This document shows positions 31,315 through 40,171 of a stretch of 64,000 bases of DNA, piece by piece; position 1 is the first letter of the stretch; every line of letters starts with the position of its first letter. The stretch is from Pictodentalium vernedei (Eukaryota; Mollusca; Scaphopoda; Dentaliida; Dentaliidae). Position numbers and translations under genes: made by a program. The stretch is taken from contig CM062296.1 of the NCBI GenBank assembly GCA_031216915.1, positions 59,819,084-59,883,083 of the forward strand, given 5' to 3'. The notes under the pieces were generated by a model, which saw only the letters and a list, made by a program, of their open reading frames with translations, did not search any database and was not told where the DNA came from.

Positions 31315-31517
31315 ACTTTTTATTTATATAAAGAGAAAAAAAAACTTTTACCAAAAAAATGTTCACATTAAAGAAAATTAAAATTAAAAAACTTTTTTTT
31401 TATATATATAAAGAGCAAAAAAAACAAACTTTTTTAACAAATTATTATTTAAATACAAAATTTAAAATATACATTATTTGCAAGAATTCATAAAACAAAA
31501 AAAACAAATAATCGATC
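31315..31517 (+). promoter_or_regulatory. Repeated TATATAAAGAG leader before the gene at 31518
   Basis: TATATATATAAAGAGCAAAA (about 31401-31420) is followed by ACTTTTTTAACAAATTATTA and TTTAAATACAAAATTT, matching the PolB and IAP leaders on the opposite strand. A second TATATAAAGAG lies at about 31330. The region lies between divergent genes. Confidence 0.6.
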
Positions 31518-31964
31518 ATGACAACAACACCTAAAAGATGCGAATTGAAATTGAAACGAGTCGAAACGTGTAAGAAATTTGGTTTTAAAATCTATAGATT
31601 ACAACGACACAATCCCATCAAATTGAACGAGGTCGAGACAAAGGGCTTAGAGCACAAATACGACAAATATCGCTTGCCTTTGAAATTGGACAAAGCCAGG
31701 TTCGATTTGTTTTACGAGTACGAAAGCGATCTGCAGAATATCGTCATCGCCAAAGATAGAGAATTCGGCAAGGACGATTTGTCGTTGCCCTATGGAAGTT
31801 ACATTTATCCAAATATCTCTCTCGAACTCGTGAACAAATTGGGTGGTGAGAGCGCGTTGACCAAAGTAAAAAAACTAAAAAAAGTAAAGATAAACATTCA
31901 ACACATTTGCGAAAAAGGAGAAAACACGAGTGTCAACATGCTAATAACGAACTTGGAAATATAA
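31518..31964 (+). CDS. 148-aa Polinton protein, function unknown
   Basis: An intact frame from ATG 31518 (MTTTPKRCELKLKRVETCKK). It is rich in Lys, Glu and Leu with no membrane segment. It has a conserved-looking middle (YRLPLKLDKARFDLFYEYE, then SLPYGSYIYPNISLELV) and a basic KKLKKVKINIQH stretch near the C-terminus. It is the only plus-strand gene in the right half, divergent from the IAP gene and sharing the TATATAAAGAG leader with it and with PolB, so it may be expressed with replication genes. I do not recognise a family. Confidence 0.6.
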   Translation: MTTTPKRCELKLKRVETCKKFGFKIYRLQRHNPIKLNEVETKGLEHKYDKYRLPLKLDKARFDLFYEYESDLQNIVIAKDREFGKDDLSLPYGSYIYPNISLELVNKLGGESALTKVKKLKKVKINIQHICEKGENTSVNMLITNLEI

Positions 31965-31991
31965 ACAATAGAGAGATTGATTTTTAGCGAA

Positions 31992-32060
31992 GAAGAAGGA
32001 AAAAAAAAAGTAATGAGATCATCTTTAGATCTCATTACTTTTTTTTTGTTTTCCTTCTTC
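31992..32060. terminator. Hairpin at the second convergent junction
   Basis: GAAGAAGG, an A-run and AGTAATGAGATC are followed by a seven-base loop (ATCTTTA) and the complementary GATCTCATTACT, T-run and CCTTCTTC. The stem word AGTAATGAGAT is the one in the 22203-22325 hairpin. It lies 27 bp after the stop of the plus-strand gene and 39 bp from the end of the minus-strand gene. Confidence 0.65.
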
Positions 32061-32098
32061 ACTATTACCCATATATTATAATAACGTTTCCTTTTTTC

Positions 32099-32491
32099 TT
32101 AAATTTCAGCGTCAATTCTTCTTTTCTTTTTTTTTTTTGTTTTGTGATATGCTACGTTTTTATAACAACACATTTGTTTTTCCGAATCATAATTATGAAT
32201 GAATGTTGTGCATCTCTTGGTAACACTCGCATCATTTCCATTCTCTTCAGAAGGTAGTGGTGATGGTGGAAAGCGTCTCATTCTTTTCAATTTCAACCAT
32301 CTATCCCACTCTTTTTTCAGTTCTTTCCTAAGATATCCATCATTAGCGTCTAATTGTTTTTCCACATCTTTTTCCCACACTATCCTGCAATATTCATCAT
32401 TAGCATCTAATCGTTTTTCCACATCTTTTTCGCACTCTATCTCGCGATATTCATCATTATCGTCTAATTGTTTTTCCACCTTTTTATCCAT
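32099..32491 (-). CDS. 130-aa protein with three ~21-residue repeats, function unknown
   Basis: An intact frame from ATG 32491. The N-terminal half consists of three tandem repeats of the type EKDVEKQLDANDEYCRI, the first starting MDKKVEKQLDDNDEY. A basic helical segment (KKEWDRWLKLKRMRR), a Pro-rich linker and a Lys-rich tail (HKTKKKKKRR) follow. Repeat units differ mainly in single residues, so the expansion is fairly recent. No known domain seen. It converges on the 148-aa gene across the hairpin. Confidence 0.5.
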   Translation of the reverse strand: MDKKVEKQLDDNDEYREIECEKDVEKRLDANDEYCRIVWEKDVEKQLDANDGYLRKELKKEWDRWLKLKRMRRFPPSPLPSEENGNDASVTKRCTTFIHNYDSEKQMCCYKNVAYHKTKKKKKRRIDAEI

Positions 32492-32553
32492 TTTATATAT
32501 TATTTTATACTTTCTATGATTTATATTTTATATAATTATATAATTTTTTTACA

Positions 32554-33165
32554 TTATAATAACATATTCAAAATCAGTATATTCTTAAACGGCGAATTCT
32601 CACCAAACAACAAACCCTTGCCGAGTCGCTCAATGTTCCGTCCACTCTTCAGATAGAGACCGTTTCCACTAAAAGAGTTGTCACCTCTAATGGGTTCTAG
32701 ATACAATCCTTTACCGCTGTCATCTATGTGGACGCGACACACGGCTCCTCCCTTCTTCAAAAACAGTCCGCTGCCACCCATTAATTTCTCAACTGCCAAA
32801 CTCGCAAGTCCCGTGAGAGCTCCCACGCCAAGAGTCTTTCCGAGAAAGGGTAATGCCTTTGCGGTGAAGGGTAATGCTTTTGCAGCGATTCCTGCCAATA
32901 ACGTTAGGAAACCGCCTTTCATTCTCAAATTGTATCTCAATTGAGCGCGACTCAATCTCACCATCAACCCTCTTCCATCACGAATCACTTTCTCCATCCT
33001 TTTGATTTGACTTCTGGTCCAGGCAATCGAATCCTGACAGCCACTCGTCAGATCTTCGTGAGTGAATTTGAATCTCACCGCCTCGCCTCGAGTTGTTAAC
33101 ACTCTCTTAAGTTTCTTCTTTTGTCCTACGGATATGTTCACGCTTTTAACCATGTATTGTGTCAT
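32554..33165 (-). CDS. Basic/hydrophobic Polinton virion protein candidate
   Basis: An intact frame. ATG 33165 or 33153 (MVKSVNISVGQKKKLKRVL) is preferred to the longer start at 33195, whose extra residues come from AT-rich leader. Two basic blocks of the form QKKKLKRVL and RSQIKRMEKV are followed by SRAQLRYNLRMKGGF. A Gly/Ala/Leu-rich amphipathic stretch (AGIAAKALPFTAKALPFLGK) and a C-terminus with GKGLLFGENSPFKNILIL come next. The layout recalls the small DNA-binding or membrane-active core and cement proteins of adenovirus-like particles. Similar proteins are frequent in animal Polintons; a virion role is inferred from that and from its place beside the penton gene. Confidence 0.65.
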   Translation of the reverse strand: MTQYMVKSVNISVGQKKKLKRVLTTRGEAVRFKFTHEDLTSGCQDSIAWTRSQIKRMEKVIRDGRGLMVRLSRAQLRYNLRMKGGFLTLLAGIAAKALPFTAKALPFLGKTLGVGALTGLASLAVEKLMGGSGLFLKKGGAVCRVHIDDSGKGLYLEPIRGDNSFSGNGLYLKSGRNIERLGKGLLFGENSPFKNILILNMLL

Positions 33166-33311
33166 AATTCTTTTTTTAAAATATATTTTCTTCAATTGTT
33201 TTCTTGTTTTAATGATAATTACATATATTAAATATTTTTTATAAAATTAATATTGCGTTTATTTTATTTTTGTTATTTATATATATACACAATATTTTTT
33301 TTTTTTTGCTT

Positions 33312-34067
33312 TTATATTTCTCTTATGTGAAATCGTATCATCACCCTCTCTCCGCGAAGATCTAACAGTTCACCATTTTGATCTGTCAACGTGGTTTTGA
33401 GACTATACAACGTGTCTAAAATCACTGGTAGATAAACTAAATTTCGAGGTCGCTCCACGATCTTATAACCCGGTGACACGTTTGGAAAGAAGGAATAGAT
33501 CGTCGGTTGAGCGCTACCATTCACGTAGCTTCCAGCAATCACATCCACGTTCACCAGAATGCTATTGACTGCGAGAATGTCGACCGTATTTTCAGATGCC
33601 GCGTGGTCTCAATACATCTTTCGATCGAATCCCAACATCTTGCCTATAGAATCATCCGTATTGAAATCCACTCAAAAATTATCTTCCAAATTCAACATCG
33701 TCTGTAAGGTATTAGGGTTGGGAGCGAGTCTGATCTTGTTGCTTCCCTTTCCATCCGTCTTCATTCGTGTCTGAATGTAATTGTTCAAATCATCTATGTC
33801 GTAACTTCCTTTGGGAATTTGAATCTCCAACCAATCCACTCCGTCGGAATACTTGAACGAGTTATTCTTTTCGGTGACGTTGGGAAAGGAATAATAAGTC
33901 TCCAGATTCACCAACGCCATCTCATATCTTTTCTCTCTATTCAATTCGATGGAAGGTTCGAATTTCATCGCGATTCGAGTCGAATCGCCACTCACCACAA
34001 TTTGAATGGATTGTTTTGCAGCCGTATTCTCAGCTATCCGTTCTAACAATTCTCCTTGTTTGAACAT
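33312..34067 (-). pseudogene. Penton-like minor capsid protein (single jelly-roll), two in-frame stops
   Basis: Starts MFKQGELLERIAENTAAKQ at 34067 and remains in one frame to 33312. Two TGA codons interrupt it: 33672-33674, and one about 21 codons later in the sequence after GKMLGFDRKMY. Marks of the Polinton penton homologue: the β-rich IQIVVSGDSTRIAMKFEPS start, GSYDIDDLNNYIQTRM, and the late AGSYVNGSAQPTIYSFFPNV plus LTDQNGELLDLRGERV block. It would fill the fivefold vertices of the capsid. About 252 codons, normal for the family. It follows the ATPase gene by about 33 bp. Confidence 0.85.
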
Positions 34068-34100
34068 TATATTTTAATTTTTATTTTTATTTTTTCAAAA

Positions 34101-34948
34101 CTAATTATTTGAAGATTTATTATTTTCTAATTTTTTTTTATTTTCACGCTCTATCTTATTATCATCAGAAACATAAAACTTGTCGAATCCGCACCGATAT
34201 TTTCCGCGATTAAATTCGCTAGTCAAATCTATCACGACGAAATTGTAAAGTCCTCCATCCCAAACCATCTTGCAGAATCTCCTGAATTCCGCCACACTCA
34301 TGTCGTTTGCGACGTGATCGCCGTAGATGTGATTGAGATTCTTGAGATCTTGGCGAAAGAGACATAGAAAATTAGCGTTCTCCCTTATCGTCTGTCTGGG
34401 AAATCGAAACTAATTCTGCGACAGGTAGAAACAGTCCACGTTGCTGTGTCGACCCATAACGTAATACGATTCGCATCGGTTCTGTCTCTCCAAAATCAGA
34501 TCGTTGAAAATGATGAGGTTCTTATCTTCCGATTTCAATTCTCTAGGATCTGCAACGTTGCTAGCGTTCTCATAAAATTGACACTCGACGTTCAAAGATG
34601 CATTTCTCTTCATCAATTCCATCGCCGCACTGTCCAAAATGGTCGAAAGAGGAGCTTCACTTTTGTCGAATTCCTCCCTACTGTCAAAGATTCTGGCTAT
34701 GACGTCCTTGGCAATCTACAATCCATGCACTCTCGAAGCAATCTGTATTCGGGTTGAAACAAGCTCTTGCCAAACACAAACAATCTGTCGTAATCCAACC
34801 AGTCGGGTCGGGACAACAGATTCATCAACAGATTGGTCTTTCCACAATTCGATTTTCCCACTATCAAGCCTCTTATGCTTTTGGGAAAGAACTCGTTATT
34901 CGACCTCTTGGTCGCGGCGTCGCTCCAAGACATATCTTTAATGTTCAT
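34101..34948 (-). pseudogene. FtsK/HerA-type packaging ATPase, frameshift and stop
   Basis: Starts MNIKDMSWSDAATKRSNNEF at 34948. Walker A is GLIVGKSNCGKTNLL. The Walker B region reads NLIIFNDLILERQN, where an Asn replaces the first acidic residue expected in Polinton relatives. An arginine-rich GRHSNVDCFYLSQN follows. Lesions: a frameshift near 34700, after CMDCRLPR, and TAG at 34410-34412, after SQN. The C-terminal part (34301-34101) ends in a Lys/Asn-rich tail. In this virus class the enzyme pumps DNA into capsids. Confidence 0.88.
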
Positions 34949-35044
34949 CTTTGTTTTTTTATTTTTTGTTTGTTATTTTAGATTTTTTTTTCAAACACAA
35001 TTTTTTATGTTTTTTCAAACTCAGTTTTTAATATTATTATTTAT

Positions 35045-35425
35045 TTATATTACACCGTCGCAAGTTCTCTTCAATACGGATCCACTCGTAATTTTGGCTA
35101 AATCTTGTATGGGTACCACAGCATCCTTAAAATCTTTCCAACTTTTTGGCGTTCGCTCTAACGCAGCTCGCTTCGCCGGTGGACTGATCAACTTGTCGAT
35201 CAACACGTCGGCTGCCCTCTTGCCAGCCACAGAAGCTATCCTACCACTGGCTTCGGAAGTGGCTTTCTCACCAGCAGCCAAAGCCATCTTCTTACCGACC
35301 TCAAATGCAGTCGATGCGAGTTTTCTACCCACATCGCTCGTGAACGCTCGCATTATAGAATCAACGATGCCAGAACCGCCTTGAAAGTAAGTTCTGACGT
35401 ATCCCCTGTTCTTTATCACCAACAT
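35045..35425 (-). CDS. 126-aa Polinton protein, Ala/Lys-rich, function unknown
   Basis: An intact frame. It starts MLVIKNRGYVRTYFQGGSG, then has a Gly motif and a long Ala/Lys/Glu helix (ALAAGEKATSEASGRIASVA) and ends in ISPPAKRAALERTPKSWKDF. The YVRTYFQGGSG start followed by an alanine-rich amphipathic helix resembles small virion-associated proteins that sit between the ATPase and DUF8207-like genes in other Polintons. No enzyme motif. No lesion. Confidence 0.55.
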   Translation of the reverse strand: MLVIKNRGYVRTYFQGGSGIVDSIMRAFTSDVGRKLASTAFEVGKKMALAAGEKATSEASGRIASVAGKRAADVLIDKLISPPAKRAALERTPKSWKDFKDAVVPIQDLAKITSGSVLKRTCDGVI

Positions 35426-35568
35426 ATTTTTATTTTATAATATATTTTGTTTTTCACTGGTAAATCGTTTGTTGTTTAAATACTTTTATTATTCTAGTGT
35501 AAAAATTTACTGTTTTTATTTTATATATTTTTGTTTGTTTGTTTGTTTCTCTCTACTTATTATATACA

Positions 35569-36459
35569 TCAATCCTTCAATTCGTTCATCAGCCTTTTAT
35601 AATGGTTTTTATTCAAAACCTTCTGTCTTAACAATTCGTCACATATGCTAACTATCTCATTATGTAATCCTGTGTTACCAGCGCGTCTACTCGCCATCAA
35701 CAATCTCAATCTCTGAGACAGAGCGTCAGAATCGCTCGGAAGAAAAGTGGTTTTCACCCCTTTACCAGTCACCGATTCAACGAACTTCTTATTCATATCC
35801 CATATGGGTTTCACCACTTTCGTCCACTTGTAACCTCTGTTGGCTTTGGGTCTCGTCTCTCTGGCATCGTTATTTCTCAGCATGGCGTGGGTCTGAACCA
35901 GAATGTCACTGTAATTTTCAAAATCCTGTTCCGTGTAATCTCCAGGCTTGTCGAAAAGGAGCAATTTGCGCAGTCCGGAACTTAATTCGTACCTATTCGA
36001 GCCGACGGTTAATTCATCATCATCTATTTCCACTTCTGTGTCGCCTATAAAAGTTCTACCGTCCGAATCCTTATAAAATCCATACAACAGATCTTTCTTA
36101 CCACCATCCACGGACGACGCGACGCTATCAGTGGTGATAGTCGAAGCTGTATCGTCGCTCTCGCTCACGTCGGTTCGAATCCCTGTGGGAACGTAATCCG
36201 GTGTAGATTGAAAGGAATACTGATTTGCAAAACTACCGGGAAACGAACCCATTCTCAAAGAACTCTCTTTCATGGGTCTCAATTCTTCGACTATCTCCTT
36301 CTTGCTTCGCTCTTGACCCTCCGTCACGGGTTTAAATATTTTTGTGGCTTTGCGTCTGAGTTCAATCTCTCTAAGACGTCTGCTTCTGTCAGCCGATTGA
36401 ATGCTCTTCTTGGCACGTTCATATTCGTTTAAAATATGATCTCGACGTTTAGCATCCAT
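35569..36459 (-). CDS. DUF8207-like Polinton protein, ~296 aa
   Basis: An intact frame. ATG 36459 (MDAKRRDHILNEYERAKKSI) is preferred over the four-codon longer start at 36471. A charged coiled-coil-like N-terminus (residues 1-75) and a Ser/Thr/Asp-rich linker lead to a compact domain with LLYGFYKDSDGRTFIGDTEV, ELSSGLRKLLLF, and TEQDFENYSDILVQTHAM. A basic RGYKWTKVVKPIWD follows, then a C-terminal helix bundle. The middle matches what I know as DUF8207, frequent in Polinton and related elements of invertebrates. Function unknown; a structural or assembly role is a guess. It is the last gene before the right terminal repeat. Confidence 0.65.
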   Translation of the reverse strand: MDAKRRDHILNEYERAKKSIQSADRSRRLREIELRRKATKIFKPVTEGQERSKKEIVEELRPMKESSLRMGSFPGSFANQYSFQSTPDYVPTGIRTDVSESDDTASTITTDSVASSVDGGKKDLLYGFYKDSDGRTFIGDTEVEIDDDELTVGSNRYELSSGLRKLLLFDKPGDYTEQDFENYSDILVQTHAMLRNNDARETRPKANRGYKWTKVVKPIWDMNKKFVESVTGKGVKTTFLPSDSDALSQRLRLLMASRRAGNTGLHNEIVSICDELLRQKVLNKNHYKRLMNELKD

Positions 36460-36471
36460 CTGTAAAAACAT

Positions 36472-36787
36472 TTTTCGTTTTTAAATTATTAATATTTCCT
36501 TTGAGTATGCTAATGTGAGTTATTTTATTATTTTCAAAATTAAATGTATAATTATTTTTTATGTTTTATGTAAATAAAAATCTTCTGTCTTTAATATAAT
36601 AACTAAAAACCAGTTGAGAAAAAACATTTTACACGATAAAACCCATATAAATGCGTTTTGCCTCCGAACGCGTTAAAAATCGCATCACCGATTATTCACT
36701 CACTATTTTTCATTTGTTTTTTTTTTATTCCCATCCCAGAAATCCGCACTAGTTTAACTACACTTTACACCCATTTCGCGCCATAGG
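36472..36787. other. Subterminal region, no gene seen
   Basis: AT-rich leader of the minus-strand DUF8207-like gene, with no supported coding region. Confidence 0.5.
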
Positions 36788-37028
36788 TTATGAGAATCAA
36801 GCAATCTGATTGGTTAATTAGCAGAGAATCAAGCAATCTGATTGGTTAATTAGCTGAGTTTGGAAAATCCCAATATGGGTATTCCCCCACTTATGTCAGA
36901 AATGGGAAAATCCCCCGCCTCAAAAACCGTTTGCGGATTATGGGCCACTGGTCCAGAATCCGCAAACCGTTTTTGGACGCTGGTCCAGAATCCGCAAAGC
37001 GTTTTTTGCTCGCGTTCACCAACGATGG
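36788..37028 (-). repeat. Right terminal inverted repeat of the Polinton
   Basis: Reverse complement of 14446-14614. It contains a 34-bp direct duplication (GAGAATCAAGCAATCTGATT at 36791 and 36825) and ~80 bp (about 36855-36935) not found on the left. It ends TTCACCAACGATGG. Confidence 0.85.
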
Positions 37029-37379
37029 ATCGATGGTCTGATCCGTGATGGGAATGTCGACACAAATTTTTAAGTAAAAAAAAAAGTGAAAAATGTATAA
37101 TTTCATACATTTTTCACTTTTTTAAAAAAACGTGTACATTCGACGTTCGCCAACGGGTATTTGAACGTTAAAAATGCGATCTAGGAGTCTCAAAAAAACA
37201 GCGGATTCGGACCACCATAAAAAAATGACATTTTTTGCGAACGTGTCAGCGATTTAACACTGAATCCTACGATGGTAAACGCACCGTGTACGTGTACGGT
37301 ACATGTACGAAGTGGTCCAGAATCCACCTTTTACACCTACTAACGACACTTTCGACAGCCAGGGTCACCTCGTTTCGTA
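37029..37379. other. Host DNA with a hairpin at 37085-37128
   Basis: A perfect stem GTGAAAAATGTAT/ATACATTTTTCAC with a six-base loop and flanking A and T runs. Otherwise nothing recognised. Confidence 0.5.
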
Positions 37380-37560
37380 CAGTTGTACGGGTGGAGGAAG
37401 CCGGAGTACTCGGAGAGAGCCACCGAGCAACGGCGAGCAACTGTCAGACTCTCCAACGTACTAACTCCACACAAGCAGGGTTAGCATTGGTTGAAGACAA
37501 GTGCTCATTCGACGTGCAGTACGCCTTAGTACACAACGCCACCGTGCTCCCAAATGGGCA
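37380..37560 (-). mobile_element. SINE fragment
   Basis: Reverse-complement match to the central and 3' part of the full SINE, including GGTTAGCATTGGTTGAAGAC. Ends are worn; no target duplication seen. Confidence 0.7.
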
Positions 37561-37679
37561 ACTGGCATTAATTGTTTTGCTCAATGACAGAACGAGAGAG
37601 AGGGAGAGAGAGTGAGAGATCTGTGCGTCTAGTTTTCCTTGGTGGCTCGCCGCTTATTCCGATTAGTCTGATAAAATTA

Positions 37680-38040
37680 TGCCAAACCATATTCTCTATC
37701 CCAATGATGAGACGATATGTTACAAGATACAAAATGCGCAAGGGCTTGTTAATAACATCCGTTCTACTGATTTTTTGGAAATGCTGACTCCGCATGATTT
37801 TATAATAGTCACGAAAGCCTGGCACCAACAGAAAAGCGAAACTAAAATACTTGGCTTTACATGCATTGACTTGTATCGCAGTGAGTACACATACGGAAAG
37901 AGGGGTATCGGGTTATATATAAGTCAAAATATAATTGTTTTCAAAAAATCAAATTCCTCTTACCTACATAACACCTTAATTGGGTGCATGTTTTGGGGTG
38001 GCTGCGAAAACGATATTGCACCTTTCTTTCAATTTATCTG
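37680..38040 (+). pseudogene. LINE endonuclease-domain fragment
   Basis: A short frame resembling the start of an AP-type endonuclease: NAQGLVNNIRSTDFLEML, then PHDFIIVTKAWH (where TETW or TKAW matches the catalytic-Glu block), then RGIGLYISQNI. Only the first ~100 residues are present. It abuts a second LINE piece in the opposite direction. Confidence 0.55.
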
Positions 38041-38340
38041 ATAAATTCGACAAAACTGTTTTTGAATAAGAACATTCGAAAAACAAGTGCGGTATTGTTT
38101 CTTTTGTTTCATTACAGAATGTATACAGCTAGGTTTCTGACAATTTACATTTATGAAGTTTGTATATAATATTCTTTGTAAAATTTTATATTGAACGTTT
38201 TGCAAATATGTATCATCACAAATCTGGAAAGAGTTTTTGTACATGAGTATATCCACGTCCAATCTTCCAGTAACAGTAGTTCATTTGTAGTTTTGCAATG
38301 TTATTATTTGAAACCGATTAAACTCTTTTTATCCCATAAA
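38041..38340 (-). pseudogene. LINE reverse-transcriptase C-terminal fragment
   Basis: The minus frame reads QNVQYKILQRILYTNFINV followed by a diverged Cys/His region, typical of the post-RT segment of LINE ORF2. Strongly decayed. Confidence 0.45.
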
Positions 38341-39990
38341 TGGCCGTTTATTTGAACAATAAAGGCCTTGGATAAAGTTTTGCTTTATTCACCTAGTTGG
38401 GTGATAAATTTTCCCCGTAGGTTTAACACTAAAAGAATTTATTCCCTAAGTAGCGACGGACTTGTTGACCTCTGGCCTCTACCACATTTGTCTAGCATAA
38501 TTAATAGTTCGATTGTTGATTTCTTTAAATCGTTTTGAAAGTATTACACAATGCCAGTAGAAAACACCACACACTGCACATATAATAAAATATTTTTGCA
38601 AGTTTAGCTCAAGTTTGTAGGGGAATTATTTTTAGACAGAGATGTATTATTGCGCCTTGTTTATTTTTGCCAATTTTGCTGGATGTTCACTTAGGGGATA
38701 TGTAGTTTTCTTTTGTCAAATTTGTTTGCGGATTCTAAAAGCGGTCGCATATTCTTTTCCCGATCTGTCCGATATAAAATGCAAAGAAACTCCCACATGT
38801 ATATCAGTATTCCGTGATTTACAGTTCGATCATGCATGTGCATAAAGCCTCTGCTGTTTTTTTAAACTGGACCAGAAACCGCACCGCAGACGGTTAAAAT
38901 TCAATTCCAACCTGCCTTTTATTCTTTTTTTTTTTTGGGGGGGGGGGGGGGGGGGCAGCCTCTCTCCTTCATGTATCTTCAACAGGTGTTTGATCGTCGT
39001 TGGCTATGCACACGCATAGCTCTGTCACTGACAATACCCAATAGAATATATACGAGAGGTATTGATATTAAAATAACGCTACCGAAAACAGCTTGCGCCA
39101 TTGGTTGGTTTTTTAAGTCATCCTAAGAATTTGAAATGACTCATAGCGTTCGTCAGCCTTTTGTTTTACTTTTTTTTTATTTTTTTATTCCCCACGATTT
39201 AGGATTCTTCCCGTGAAGCAATCCAGAAGAAAGCTGGTCCACTCATTCACCTTTCTTTCTTGTTCCCAGCTAAGGTTGCGATTTTTTATTTCGCCGATGT
39301 AACCAAAACAATTCCCAATTTACGTTTTTCTCTCGATCTTTTAATATCGACGCTTATATCAAGCCACCCTATTTCCACTTTTATAATTTCATAAAAATCT
39401 CATCTCTAACAAAAAATACATATATCTAAAATGTAATATGCACAGCTATGAAATTTCACATACCGCAATGGTGATGGTGTCTCTATTCAAAACAGTTGTT
39501 ATAATTGCAAGCGCTCGTGAAAAATAAAACTTTCAGGTCCACACTCATGAGATACCTCCCGATATTCTCTAAAATAGCGTAGATTTTTTTTTTTTTGTTA
39601 TATTCTACGTGACATTTTACTGCGCAATATTCAGCCCAATTCTATTCCAAACACGTACGTTTCTAAACAATAACAAAGACCAGCCGATCGTTCCTTCAAG
39701 GCGACGTCATGCGCCGAAGCGTAACGTCATTTAGGAAGCTACTGAAGGATAATCCTCGTTATCCATCAAATCAATAGATATCGAGAAATATCTTTTAGAT
39801 AATTAGAGAGAACTCACAGGCGAGTATATAATAAAATTTCAAAGTTCAATCTCCACCAAAAATAACGTCATACTGACGTTATATATGTTCATGAACATTT
39901 AATATTGGCCATGCTATTGAACGCTCCTTCTTAAGATTTTGAAAATACACTCTCCAACTAAAGCCATATCTAACAATGCATTCAGCTTTT
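38341..39990. other. Host DNA, no gene seen
   Basis: Contains a poly-G run at about 38938-38955. Several short open frames, none with a recognisable domain. Confidence 0.45.
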
Positions 39991-40171
39991 AGCTGTCCAG
40001 ACATTCATCTTTGGGCTGCCATTGCGGTGTCGACACGACGCCAAGGTCGGCTAAATTAAAGTTCATCCGATTTCCATCAAATTTTAGTATGTTGTACAGC
40101 TTGAAAATGAAAGTGTCAATGACACTGCAGCTCAACTTGTCCAGGATTGGACTGAACTAAACAGAAAGATC
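39991..40171. repeat. Diverged start of the tandem-repeat family
   Basis: GCCAAGGTCGG and CATCCGATTTCCATCAAATT resemble blocks of the ~270-bp units at 13.7-14.5 kb (CGACCTTGG, GTCCGATTTTCATGAAATTT), linking the two repeat families. Confidence 0.45.

Larger units (their letters stand above)
14446..37028. mobile_element. Polinton/Maverick (adintovirus-like) provirus, 22.6 kb, decayed
   Basis: The element is bounded by inverted repeats (14446-14614 and 36788-37028). It encodes the hallmark set: protein-primed PolB, retroviral-type integrase, major capsid protein, penton-like minor capsid protein, packaging ATPase and adenain-like protease. It also has a PLA2 protein, a fiber-like repeat protein and an IAP. 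About 22.6 kb includes a 3.3-kb pogo-like and a 1.7-kb Harbinger-like insertion, so the original was about 17.6 kb, a usual Polinton size. Most enzymes and capsid genes carry stops or frameshifts, so it is a fossil. No clear 6-bp target duplication was found; the left junction is blurred by tandem duplication. Confidence 0.93.
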
